A stretch of DNA of 59,597 bases from Bacillota bacterium (GTDB taxonomy: Bacteria; Bacillota; Clostridia; Saccharofermentanales; Fastidiosipilaceae), in contig JAEWGG010000009.1 in the NCBI GenBank assembly GCA_023388435.1, positions 1-59,597 on the forward strand, in the 5' to 3' direction. The translations under genes were made by a program, and so were the position numbers. Positions 42,230 to 50,327 of this stretch are shown here, in pieces. The notes beneath the pieces were generated by a model. It was given only the letters and a program-made list of their open reading frames with translations. It did no database searches and had not been told where the DNA came from. Position 1 is the stretch's first letter. Each line of letters opens with the position of its first letter.

Positions 42230-43804
42230 ATGTGTCCCAAGAAAAGCCAGGACCAATCCCTGCCCCGGCAATTTGAATTCCAGGCAAGAAAGCTCAACAG
42301 CCGCGGCCAGGCCCTGGGCCTGGCCCCCAATGGCAAAGAGGTCTTTGTCGACGGTCTGGTCCCCGGTGAGCGGGCCCTGGTTCAGCTCGTGGAAGAGAAG
42401 CGGACCTATGCCCGGGCCCGGGTACTGGAGCGGACAGCCACTGCGGCAGAGCGCCGGGAACCAGCTTGCCCCTATTTCCCCCAGTGCGGTGGCTGCAGCC
42501 TGCAACACCTGGACTACCAGGCCCAGCTGCAACACAAGCAGCAGCAGCTCCGTTACTGTCTCCACAGCATAGGCCGCTTCAGCTATGAGGAACTCGACAG
42601 CAGCCAGGTCTTCGATCGGGCCCTGGCCTCCCCCCAGGAACTGCGCTACCGCTCAAAATCCCAGATGCCCCTGGCCTGCCAGGACGGCCAGCCCCCACGG
42701 ATTGGCTTCTATCGTACAGGAAGTCAGGAAATCGTCGATGGAAGCAGCTGCCTCATCCAGGACCTCGCGGCCGACCAGGCCAGACTGGCCTTCCGCCAGA
42801 CCTGGGCTGAGGCCCAGTCTAAACTGCCCCGCGAGGCCCGAAAGGCAGGCTTCTGGAGGCACCTCCTCGTCCGTGTCTCCCAGGCTGAGCGTCGGGCCCT
42901 CGTCAGCCTCGTCATCCGCAAAAAAATCAGCTATGAACCCACGGCTCTACTCCCCTTCCTCAGCCAGTATCGGCGGCGGCTCAAAAGCTGTCTCGCAGAG
43001 CGGCAGTGTCAGCTGGGAGGCCTCTACCTCAACTTCCAGCCCGAGGCCAACAACCGCATTCACTCCTGGGACTTCCTAGACCTGGGTCCCAGTCTGGACA
43101 GACTGGAGGCAGTGGACCAGAGGGCCAAGGACCCTCAGGACGCAGATGCGTTAGAACCTGCGCTTCCCAAGCCAAGGCTCACGCTACAAAAAACGGGACA
43201 GAGGCGACCTGAGGCCAGCATCACGGAAGTGGTCAACGGCATCCGCTACCCCCTGGGCCCCGCCTCCTTCTTCCAGATCAATGTTCCCCAGACCGCAGAG
43301 ATCTACCGGCAGATTCGAAACTGGGTTCAGGAACTAGGGGCTAAGGTCATCTATGACCTCTACTGCGGTGCCGGCAGCATCAGCCTCCAGTTGGCCCAGG
43401 ATGGGCTGGAGGTATATGGCATCGAAATCGTCCAGGAAGCCGTCCACAAGGCCCAGGAGGCAGCCCGGCTCAACGGTCTGGAAGCCCAGTGCCAATTCGC
43501 AGCAGGAGCCGCTGAGAACCTGGTTCCCCAACTCGTCCAAGCCGGAGCCTGGCCCCTCCCCGACTGCCTGGTCGTCGACCCGCCCCGCAAGGGACTGGAC
43601 GCCCAACTCAGCCAGTTTATCGCCACGGAGCTCCAGCCTGCCAAAGTCATCTATCTCTCCTGCGACCCCGCCAGCCTGGCCCGGGACCTGGCCCTGCTCC
43701 GGGACCGGGGAGGCTATCAGCTCCGCCGCTTTATCGCCTACGACCTCTTCCCCCAGACCATGCACGTCGAGACGGTGTGTTTGATGACACGGGGGAAAGA
43801 CTAA
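42230..43804 (+). CDS. rlmD: 23S rRNA (uracil-5-)-methyltransferase RlmD/RlmCD type
   Basis: This SAM-dependent enzyme makes 5-methyluridine in 23S rRNA. A TRAM domain (about 10-65) precedes a 4Fe-4S cysteine set (C80, C86, C89 in CPYFPQCGGC). The methyltransferase core has DLYCGAGSISL, DPPRKGLD and the catalytic Cys478 in YLSCDPASLARD. The ATG at 42230 is eight bases after AGGAG; a GTG three codons earlier is too close to that site. An insert of low-complexity sequence sits near residues 285-330. Its 3' end is the boundary where foreign DNA begins. Confidence 0.93.
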   Translation: MCPKKSQDQSLPRQFEFQARKLNSRGQALGLAPNGKEVFVDGLVPGERALVQLVEEKRTYARARVLERTATAAERREPACPYFPQCGGCSLQHLDYQAQLQHKQQQLRYCLHSIGRFSYEELDSSQVFDRALASPQELRYRSKSQMPLACQDGQPPRIGFYRTGSQEIVDGSSCLIQDLAADQARLAFRQTWAEAQSKLPREARKAGFWRHLLVRVSQAERRALVSLVIRKKISYEPTALLPFLSQYRRRLKSCLAERQCQLGGLYLNFQPEANNRIHSWDFLDLGPSLDRLEAVDQRAKDPQDADALEPALPKPRLTLQKTGQRRPEASITEVVNGIRYPLGPASFFQINVPQTAEIYRQIRNWVQELGAKVIYDLYCGAGSISLQLAQDGLEVYGIEIVQEAVHKAQEAARLNGLEAQCQFAAGAAENLVPQLVQAGAWPLPDCLVVDPPRKGLDAQLSQFIATELQPAKVIYLSCDPASLARDLALLRDRGGYQLRRFIAYDLFPQTMHVETVCLMTRGKD

Positions 43805-43869
43805 CCGCTGAAAAAGTGCCGTATTTCTGGGCTTTTCGTGCATCTGACCGTCAGCGGCGGGGAGCGAAA

Positions 43870-43989
43870 ATGGCCGCAAAAACGCTTATGTGGGAACATA
43901 TCAAAGGAAATGTTGGAGGGTTGAGTAGGCGGTTTAGATGTTTTTGCAGTAGGGTTGAAGCTGTGGTTTGGATGTTGATTAAAAAGTGA
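43870..43989 (+). CDS. Possible small ORF at the island edge
   Basis: A 39-codon frame (MAAKTLMWEHIKGNVGGLSR and so on) follows GGGGAG. The same frame continues upstream without a stop into the rlmD end. It resembles short frames at the borders of gut Firmicutes mobile elements, but I cannot tell if it is translated. Low confidence. Confidence 0.3.
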   Translation: MAAKTLMWEHIKGNVGGLSRRFRCFCSRVEAVVWMLIKK

Positions 43990-43998
43990 GGACTGAGT

Positions 43999-44094
43999 AT
44001 GATCCTTGAAACAGAAAGACTTATCGCAACCGACGAAAATCATATTGCAAGGTTACACGGTCTGGGTACGATCAAGGCAACGACATCAAAATAG
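43999..44094 (+). pseudogene. Remnant N-terminus of a GNAT acetyltransferase
   Basis: A 31-codon frame begins MILETERLIAT, the common start of GNAT acetyltransferases, then diverges and stops. The rest of the domain is missing. Apart from this and the possible small frame before it, the 43,805-44,108 stretch holds no gene I can support. Confidence 0.5.
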
Positions 44095-44108
44095 TCATTA
44101 GACAGACC

Positions 44109-44148
44109 AAGGCTCCCACACTGCCATCAGCGGCAGTAAGGGAGCCTT
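44109..44148 (-). terminator. Long hairpin at the end of the recombinase cluster
   Basis: AAGGCTCCC (44109-44117) pairs with GGGAGCCTT (44140-44148), and ACTGCC/GGCAGT form an inner stem. It directly follows the serine recombinase stop. The U run is poor. Confidence 0.6.
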
Positions 44149-44151
44149 GCT

Positions 44152-45713
44152 TTAAGCCTCGATATTGATTGTAATGCCGGACTTGAATTCCACGGTGAAG
44201 TGATCGTCAAAAACGGTGATCTTTGCAATCAGGCGGCTGACCAGCGTCTCATCAAACTCTGTGATGGTGGAAGGCTGGTTCTTGACGAAATCCTGCAGGT
44301 CCCGGATCTGCTTCACCTGTTCATCTTTGATGACGCTGTCTACCTCAGCCTGACGACGCTGATCCCGGAGTCGGAGAATCTCGTCCGCTATGGCGTCGTA
44401 ATCATCCTTCTGGTTGATCTTCTTCAAGAGCTCCTTTTGCAGCTTGCTCAGGCGCTCGTCTATGACCTCCGGTGAGAGGACGCCGCCCTGCAGAACCACC
44501 GTGGCGATGTTGGCCCGCAGCGTTTGCAGGAAATCATCCTTCTGGCAAAGCACTCGGTTGATGGCGTCGATGACCACCTGCTCCAGAAGTGTTTCGTTCA
44601 CCGTCCGGCTATGGCAGGCGTGGCCGGTAGTCTCCAGCCGTGAGCAGCAGCGCCAGACGATGGATTTGCAGCCTCTGTTGTTCCAGTGAACGCGCCTGAA
44701 AAACTCACCGCATTCATTGCAGATAACAATCTGTGAAAAGCAGTGCTTGCAGGAGTAGCAGTGGCGTTTGCCGTTGTCGCTGGTGTGAACCACGCGTCTG
44801 CGGACCAGTTCCTCCTGCACCAGCAGGAAGATGGCCTTCGGAATAATCGGTTCATGGTCGCCCTCCACGTAGTACTGCGGGACGGTGCCATTGTTCTTGA
44901 TTCGCTTTTTTGTAGAAAATCTGTGGTATAGGTCTTTTGCAGAAGCGCGTCACCGATGTACTTCTCATTCCGGAGAATCTTGTTGATGGTGCTGGTGTGC
45001 CACTTGGTCTTGCCTGCGCCGGTGAGAATGCCGTCCGCCTCAAGCCCAGCGGAGATTTTATCCATGCTCAGTCCCTGCAGGTATTCCCTGTAGATGCGTC
45101 GGACGATTTCTGCCTGCTCCCGCTCGATGACCAGATTGCCGTCAGCGTCTTTGGTGTAGCCGAGAAAACGGTTGTGGTTGATCTGCACCTTGCCTTGTTG
45201 GTAGCGGTATTGGATGCCGAGCTTCACATTCTGCGAGAGGCTCTGGCTTTCCTGCTGGGCAAGGGACGCCATGATGGTAAGCAGCACCTCGCCCTTGGCG
45301 TCCATTGTGTTGATGGACTCTTTCTCGAAGAAAACCGAGATGTTCAGATCCTTGAGCTCGCGGATGTATTTCAGGCAGTCCAGCGTGTTGCGGGCAAATC
45401 AGCTGATTGACTTGGTGATGATCATGTCGATGTTTCCGTCATGGCATTCTTCGATCATGCGATTAAACTCGTCACGCTTTTTGGTGTTTGTACCTGTGAT
45501 TCCGTCGTCCGCGAATATGCCTGCCAGCCCCCATTCCGGATTCTTGGAGATATATTCGGTGTAGTGTTCAATCTGGGCCTCGTAGCTTGTGGCCTGCTCA
45601 TCGCTGTCAGTACTGACACGGCAGTACGCTGCGACTCGGAGCTTTGGCTTCTCAGCTTTTTTGATGTTGTTCCCGACCTGTCTTTTTGCCGGGATGACCA
45701 TTACATTCCCCAT
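44152..45713 (-). pseudogene. Large serine recombinase, inactivated
   Basis: This was a resolvase/invertase-type integrase with a recombinase domain and zinc ribbon. The N-terminus is intact (AAYCRVSTDSDEQ, catalytic Ser34). Two lesions break it. At 45399-45401 a TGA interrupts ITKSIS-FARNTLD, where the family has Arg; a CGA to TGA change explains it. Near 44905-44910 one A is missing from an A-run, shifting the frame between FLQK and KNNGTVPQYYVEG. After that the zinc-ribbon (CNECGEFFRR) and coiled-coil C-terminus read to the normal end. It would be about 520 residues if whole. The poly-A lesion could be a sequencing error; the stop is unlikely to be. Confidence 0.85.
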
Positions 45714-46129
45714 CAGCTCACCTCGCTATCGATCAGGCTGTAAATGTATTCGGCCTGCGTTACCGGGTTATCGAAATGTTTCTTAATGTCCCAGATCGTA
45801 AAAATGGTCGGAGCCGTGAGCACTTTTTCCTTCGGTGTGCGATTCAGTCTGCCAAGGGCAGCAGCGCGCTTCACAAGCTCCACCTGTGCATTCTGGAAGA
45901 CCATCTCATCGATGATGGCCGGATAGAAATCATCACCGATGTAGTGCTGCGTTTTTAACAGGCGCTTAGCGGTTCCGTGGTAGGTGTCGATTCCGGCTTT
46001 AGCGGCAGCGTCTTTCAGGCTCAGCCCAGAAAGGTAATTCTCATAGAGCTTTCGGAGCTTACCGGCTGCGTCTTCGTCGATTACCGCGATACCGTTTTCA
46101 ATCCGGTATCCGAATGGTGTATGCCCCAT
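45713..46129 (-). CDS. Small recombinase-domain protein of the serine integrase cluster
   Basis: This 138-residue protein has the Recombinase domain (PF07508-like) pattern PFGYRIENG, LYENYLSGLSLKDAAAKAGI and YIGDDFYPAIID, but lacks the catalytic resolvase domain. Such short partners occur beside large serine recombinases in Clostridia elements. Its stop overlaps the start of the large recombinase as TGATG. It appears intact. It may assist integration or excision. Confidence 0.75.
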   Translation of the reverse strand: MGHTPFGYRIENGIAVIDEDAAGKLRKLYENYLSGLSLKDAAAKAGIDTYHGTAKRLLKTQHYIGDDFYPAIIDEMVFQNAQVELVKRAAALGRLNRTPKEKVLTAPTIFTIWDIKKHFDNPVTQAEYIYSLIDSEVS

Positions 46130-46133
46130 GTAT

Positions 46134-46364
46134 TCACATCCTTTCCTTAAGCGTAAGTCCGCATTTTAATTCAAAGGCAATCTCCTCGCGGGAAAGCACT
46201 TTGATGCAGGTTACGGTATTTTCAAACAGCGCTTCATCGAAGTCTGTCAGCATGGCGGCTTTTTCTACATAGCGCAGAAGCTCCTTTGCTGCCGTGACAT
46301 GTGCACCGTCGCCGCCGATGGCTTTGCTGAGCGTATCCATCTCTTGGCGGTAGCGGTCTGCCTA
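46134..46364 (-). pseudogene. C-terminal fragment of another serine recombinase
   Basis: The last 76 codons of a large serine recombinase remain (ADRYRQEMDTLSKAIGG to KCGLTLKERM). Upstream, at about 46,365, the sequence switches abruptly to the ASCH gene. The catalytic and recombinase domains are gone. This would have been the third member of a recombinase triplet. Confidence 0.7.
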
Positions 46365-46729
46365 AGATATACAAACGACTGCGGGGCTTGACTGATTCCA
46401 TAATCGGATAGCTCCTTGGGAGTATCGTATACTACTACGTCTTTGAGCTTGTAAGCGATGGCTTTTTCTTTCCCAGCATAGTAGGAAAAGTAGAACTTCT
46501 TCGTGATCCCAGCTGCTGTCTTTGCTATCTCCCATATCTCTTTTGGCGTGCCTTCCAGAATTTCATCTATGGTAGCTTCGCCAACCACCTGTTTCTGAGG
46601 GGACGAGGCATAAAAGACTATGCGAGTAACACCATCCTTGGGTTTGCTTTTTCTAAATTCGTATTGTTTCTTACCTTCCAGTATTACTTTGGCATATTTA
46701 GGTTTAATCGATAATAACATTGTCGACAT
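46265..46729 (-). CDS. ASCH-domain protein with an altered C-terminus
   Basis: Residues about 1-120 form an ASCH (PUA-like) domain: LLSIKPKYAKVILEGKKQYEFRKSKP, VVFYASSP with QVVGEATIDEIL, and YKLKDVVVYDTPKELSDYG. ASCH domains bind RNA or modified nucleosides. After PQSFVYL the frame runs out-of-phase into the recombinase fragment for about 35 residues, so the natural end is lost or shifted by the junction. The ATG overlaps the GNAT gene by 26 bases and has GGAGG upstream. It is the last gene of a three-gene operon. Confidence 0.75.
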   Translation of the reverse strand: MSTMLLSIKPKYAKVILEGKKQYEFRKSKPKDGVTRIVFYASSPQKQVVGEATIDEILEGTPKEIWEIAKTAAGITKKFYFSYYAGKEKAIAYKLKDVVVYDTPKELSDYGISQAPQSFVYLRQTATAKRWIRSAKPSAATVHMSRQQRSFCAM

Positions 46730-47807
46730 CGACGTTGCCCTCCCGTAGTATTTCTTTGAATTCGTCGGGAGTAAGCCTGATCAATGCCGGGTATGTCCCT
46801 CCGTGACTGTTGCTCCAGTAGCCTTTAGTTTCGAGGGTGTTCATATTGATATTATGGCCTTCACCAAAATAGCCGTAATAAAGCATCTCTACAACGAACA
46901 TATTCTCGTCGTTACTATATTTGGTCTGAAGCTCACTTTCATCGTAAACAGATTTGTTGCCGATCTTGGCGAGGAGCTCGTCGAAAGTCATAAGATGGCT
47001 TCCGTTACGCTTTACCGCTATAACGTTGGTCACGATGCAGAACGAAGTCAAGCAGGATTTGTAACACTTAGTTCCTGAACCAGTATGAATTCTGTATATA
47101 AAGATCGGCTCACCGATTTTGTACGGAGGCACTGTATACTGTGCTCCAACATATATCTTGCTAAGGCCGTTTCTCACATTCAATGCGACTGAAGTCTGCA
47201 GCGTATTCTTAAGCTCGGAATATGGGAAGAGGGTATCGTGATAAAAGTCATTCACGCACAGGTATCCTGCATTTTGAAAATCCGGATTAATAAACGGGAA
47301 TGACTTGTATGGATCACTGTAATCTACGCTACTGCGACTACGGAGATATACACCTTCACCATTCGGGTTATAGCCGACCTTGATAAAGCCAAACTTGGTG
47401 AGCTGAGCGATCAGAAGATCGTGTTTATCAAATACGGTAACGTAGATATCTTCCCAGCCCAGATCTTTCCACTTCCAAAGCACAAGACCGATAGCACCTT
47501 CTCCAAGACGCTGGCCGCGAAAACGTTCTGCAATCTTGATGGTAGTGATCTTGCATCTGGTCTTCTTTGGCAAGGTCGAATCCGTAAGTACGATGTTTTC
47601 CGTTTCGTCCTTTATACACACAAAGGCACCAAGACCATTTTCATCGTCGAATACCAAAGCTGTACGGCCTTCCTGAGCTTTTTCCGGAAACCACACCTCG
47701 AATGGCTTTACTTTGCCGCTAACCGGGTAATCTGCCTTCAAAGAATCGAAGAAGGGATCGTTTAGGTCGATATCGCTGAATTTCTTGAGAGAAAAATTGC
47801 CTGCCAT
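46704..47807 (-). CDS. GNAT acetyltransferase with a C-terminal PUA-like region
   Basis: Residues about 1-150 form a GNAT domain: TTIKIAERFRGQRLGEGAIGL is the acetyl-CoA binding motif A, and LIAQLTKFGFIKVGY is the final strand-helix. Residues about 170-367 form a second domain of unknown type, with a beta-rich segment (GEPIFIYRIHTGSG) like ASCH/PUA folds. The substrate could be a nucleic acid or protein. A perfect AAGGAGG precedes the ATG. It lies between the kinase and ASCH genes in one operon. Confidence 0.75.
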   Translation of the reverse strand: MAGNFSLKKFSDIDLNDPFFDSLKADYPVSGKVKPFEVWFPEKAQEGRTALVFDDENGLGAFVCIKDETENIVLTDSTLPKKTRCKITTIKIAERFRGQRLGEGAIGLVLWKWKDLGWEDIYVTVFDKHDLLIAQLTKFGFIKVGYNPNGEGVYLRSRSSVDYSDPYKSFPFINPDFQNAGYLCVNDFYHDTLFPYSELKNTLQTSVALNVRNGLSKIYVGAQYTVPPYKIGEPIFIYRIHTGSGTKCYKSCLTSFCIVTNVIAVKRNGSHLMTFDELLAKIGNKSVYDESELQTKYSNDENMFVVEMLYYGYFGEGHNINMNTLETKGYWSNSHGGTYPALIRLTPDEFKEILREGNVDVDNVIID

Positions 47808-47820
47808 AAACAGCTCCTCC

Positions 47821-48345
47821 TTAAAGTGACCTTATAAATTCAATCGCCTGTGTAAGGTCTCCGGCACCGCCAGAAACAAAGAGTCTCGCACTAATATCCG
47901 CAGCGACTTCTTTTGCGTAGGCGCATTCTTCCTGCTGAAAAGCTTCTATTTCTTGTATGGAAGCCTCAATTCCATCACGCTCTCTGCGACGAGCCGCGAT
48001 TACCTCTGACTTCTCCGTCAGCAGGATAATCGCATCTGGCTTCAAAGAGGTGAAGGTGTCATACGAGATACGAGTGATATCGCCTGTTGCGTTAAGCAGA
48101 CAGAAATGACCCTCCAGAATGAAATTCTGCCCGGAGCCCTTTAACTCATTGACTGCCTGAAGAAGGTATTGCTGGTTGTCGTCAATATCAGGTATGAGCT
48201 TGTCTTTGGCAAAGCCTGAATGCTTTTTCTGTGTTATCAATGTGCTGGCAGAGTAGGACTCAATGCCGGTGGCCGCCTTGACCATATCACAGAAGTAGGA
48301 CTTTCCTACACCATGAACACCGCTAATAAAGATCATGAACGACAC
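47821..48345 (-). CDS. P-loop kinase-like ATP-binding protein
   Basis: This 174-residue protein has Walker A GVHGVGKS near residues 8-15 and the adenylate/nucleotide-kinase-like pattern FILEGHFCLLN and ARRRERDG (lid arginines). It resembles small nucleotide or polynucleotide kinases. It is first in the operon with the GNAT and ASCH proteins, from a good promoter. Substrate is unknown. Confidence 0.75.
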   Translation of the reverse strand: MSFMIFISGVHGVGKSYFCDMVKAATGIESYSASTLITQKKHSGFAKDKLIPDIDDNQQYLLQAVNELKGSGQNFILEGHFCLLNATGDITRISYDTFTSLKPDAIILLTEKSEVIAARRRERDGIEASIQEIEAFQQEECAYAKEVAADISARLFVSGGAGDLTQAIEFIRSL

Positions 48346-48389
48346 TCCTCCTTAGTGCAAAATTGGCTGAATAACCAGCCATTTTATAC

Positions 48390-48418
48390 ATCATAACAGA
48401 TCAGAGTATAAAATTCAA
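48390..48418 (-). promoter_or_regulatory. Promoter of the kinase-GNAT-ASCH operon
   Basis: TTGAAT (48413-48418) and TATGAT (48390-48395) are separated by 17 bases on the minus strand, about 45 bases before the kinase start. Confidence 0.75.
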
Positions 48419-48434
48419 GAGAAAACAAAAACAA

Positions 48435-48452
48435 ATCCTGCAATCGCAGGAT
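48435..48452. other. Palindromic hairpin between divergent operons
   Basis: ATCCTGC and GCAGGAT form a 7-bp stem with loop AATC. On the minus strand it is followed by TTTGTTTTTG, so it looks like a terminator there. It lies between the two outward promoters, so it may insulate them or be the operator of the XRE protein. Confidence 0.5.
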
Positions 48453-48458
48453 AAAATC

Positions 48459-48487
48459 TTGAAATTTAAAGTTCGGTGTGATATAAT
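48459..48487 (+). promoter_or_regulatory. Promoter of the XRE-hsd operon
   Basis: TTGAAA (48459-48464) and TATAAT (48482-48487) are separated by 17 bases on the plus strand, about 53 bases before the XRE start. Confidence 0.85.
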
Positions 48488-48540
48488 AAATAAATCAGAA
48501 TTTATGTGTAGACATTTTGGCAGAAAATGGAGGTTAGCAC

Positions 48541-48747
48541 ATGGCCATTAGTTACAAGAAATTATGGAAGCTGTTGATTGATAAAGATATGAAGAAAAAA
48601 GATTTGCAGCGTGTGGCTGGGATCAGTGCGGCATCCGTTACAAAGCTCGGAAAGAATGAGAATGTAAACACAGAGATTATACAGAAAATCTGCGTAGCTT
48701 TGCAATGCGATGTCAGCGACATAATGGAAATGGTCGATGAAGACTGA
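48541..48747 (+). CDS. XRE/Cro-type transcriptional regulator
   Basis: This 68-residue helix-turn-helix protein (DLQRVAGISAASVTKLGKNENVNTE recognition region) is of the small Cro/YozG type. It sits at the head of the type I restriction operon, 71 bases before hsdM, and faces the kinase operon. It probably controls one or both divergent promoters, by analogy to control proteins of restriction systems. Confidence 0.88.
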   Translation: MAISYKKLWKLLIDKDMKKKDLQRVAGISAASVTKLGKNENVNTEIIQKICVALQCDVSDIMEMVDED

Positions 48748-48818
48748 GTCCGTTTTTTGGCACAACAGAAAGAATAGAATAAGCATGGATACATGTGATT
48801 ACTTGGAGGTAGATTCAG

Positions 48819-50327
48819 ATGGCTGATAAAACCAATGCCAACATCGGCTTTGAAAAACAACTGTGGGATGCGGCCTGCGTCCTGTGGGGACATATTCCCG
48901 CAGCAGAATACAGGAAGGTAATCATCGGTCTTATTTTCCTGCGTTATATTTCTGCAGCTTTTGATAAGAGATATCAGGAGCTTGTTGCGGAGGGTGACGG
49001 ATTCGAGGATGACCGTGATGCTTATACGATGGAGAACGTGTTCTTCGTGCCGGAAGAAGCAAGGTGGAGCACGATTGCTTCAGCGGCTCATACTCCGGAA
49101 ATTGGAACGGTTATCGATACGGCTATGAGAGCTATTGAAGCCGAGAATAAGACTCTGAAGAATGTCCTTCCTAAGAATTATGCCAGTCCGGACCTTGATA
49201 AGAGAGTTCTGGGTGATGTGGTTGATATCTTCACAAACAATATCGACATGAGTGACACGGAAGAAAGCGAAGATCTTTTGGGCCGCACCTATGAATACTG
49301 TATCGCGCAGTTTGCTGAGAAAGAAGGCGTTGGTGGCGGTGAGTTTTATACGCCGTCCAGCGTGGTTAAGACTCTCGTTTCTATCTTGCGTCCGTTTGAT
49401 AACTGCCGCGTGTACGATTGCTGCTGTGGTTCCGGCGGTATGTTTGTACAGAGTGCAAAGTTCATTCAGGCTCATTCCGGTAAGCGTGGAGCTATCTCCG
49501 TTTACGGACAAGAGGCAAACGCTGACACATGGAAGATGGCTAAGATGAACATGGCAATCCGTGGTATCGACGCTGACTTTGGACCTTATCAGGCAGATAC
49601 CTTTACGAACGATCTGCACCCGACCTTGAAGGCCGACTTCATTCTGGCCAATCCTCCGTTCAACTATCACCCTTGGAATCAGGAAAAACTGCTTGAGGAT
49701 GTCCGCTGGAAATATGGTACACCGCCTGCCGGTAACGCGAACTATGCATGGATTCAGCATATGATCCACCATCTCGCACCGACTGGTAAGATTGGCCTTG
49801 TGCTTGCAAACGGTGCGCTTTCCACGCAGTCAAGCGGTGAGGGTAAAATCCGTAAAAAGATCATAGAGGCCGATTTGATTGAAGGCATCATCGCCATGCC
49901 GACGCAGCTCTTCTATAGTGTTACCATCCCGGTTACGCTGTGGTTCATCACGAAGGGTAAGAAGCAAAAAGGCAAGACGCTCTTCATCGATGCACGCAAG
50001 ATGGGCCACATGGTTGACCGCAAACACAGAGACTTATCCGATGAGGATATTCAGAAACTGGCGGACACCTTTGAGGCTTTCCAGAACGGAACGCTTGAGG
50101 ATGTGAAGGGCTTCTGCTCTGTTGCCACATTGCAGGATATCGCAAAGCAGGACTATATCCTGACGCCGGGACGCTATGTCGGTATCGAGGAGCAGGAAGA
50201 TGATGGCGAGCCGTTTGAAGAGAAAATGGCGAGACTGACCTCAGAGTTGTCTGTCATGTTTACGAGGTCCCATGAACTGGAGAACGAGATCAGAAGAAAG
50301 CTGGGGGCGATTGGATATGAAATCTAA
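48819..50327 (+). CDS. hsdM: Type I restriction-modification methyltransferase HsdM
   Basis: HsdM is the N6-adenine methylase subunit. It has the N-terminal HsdM helical domain (residues about 10-140, NIGFEKQLWDAA), SAM motif I CCCGSGGMF near residue 203, and catalytic NPPF at 278-281. At 502 residues it is full length. The ribosome site GGAGG is good. Its stop overlaps the hsdS start by 11 bases. It assembles with HsdS into M2S1. Confidence 0.96.
   Translation: MADKTNANIGFEKQLWDAACVLWGHIPAAEYRKVIIGLIFLRYISAAFDKRYQELVAEGDGFEDDRDAYTMENVFFVPEEARWSTIASAAHTPEIGTVIDTAMRAIEAENKTLKNVLPKNYASPDLDKRVLGDVVDIFTNNIDMSDTEESEDLLGRTYEYCIAQFAEKEGVGGGEFYTPSSVVKTLVSILRPFDNCRVYDCCCGSGGMFVQSAKFIQAHSGKRGAISVYGQEANADTWKMAKMNMAIRGIDADFGPYQADTFTNDLHPTLKADFILANPPFNYHPWNQEKLLEDVRWKYGTPPAGNANYAWIQHMIHHLAPTGKIGLVLANGALSTQSSGEGKIRKKIIEADLIEGIIAMPTQLFYSVTIPVTLWFITKGKKQKGKTLFIDARKMGHMVDRKHRDLSDEDIQKLADTFEAFQNGTLEDVKGFCSVATLQDIAKQDYILTPGRYVGIEEQEDDGEPFEEKMARLTSELSVMFTRSHELENEIRRKLGAIGYEI

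Noticed and set aside
41612..42565. 317-codon minus-strand frame spanning pepF and rlmD
   Set aside because: It covers parts of two real genes and a terminator.
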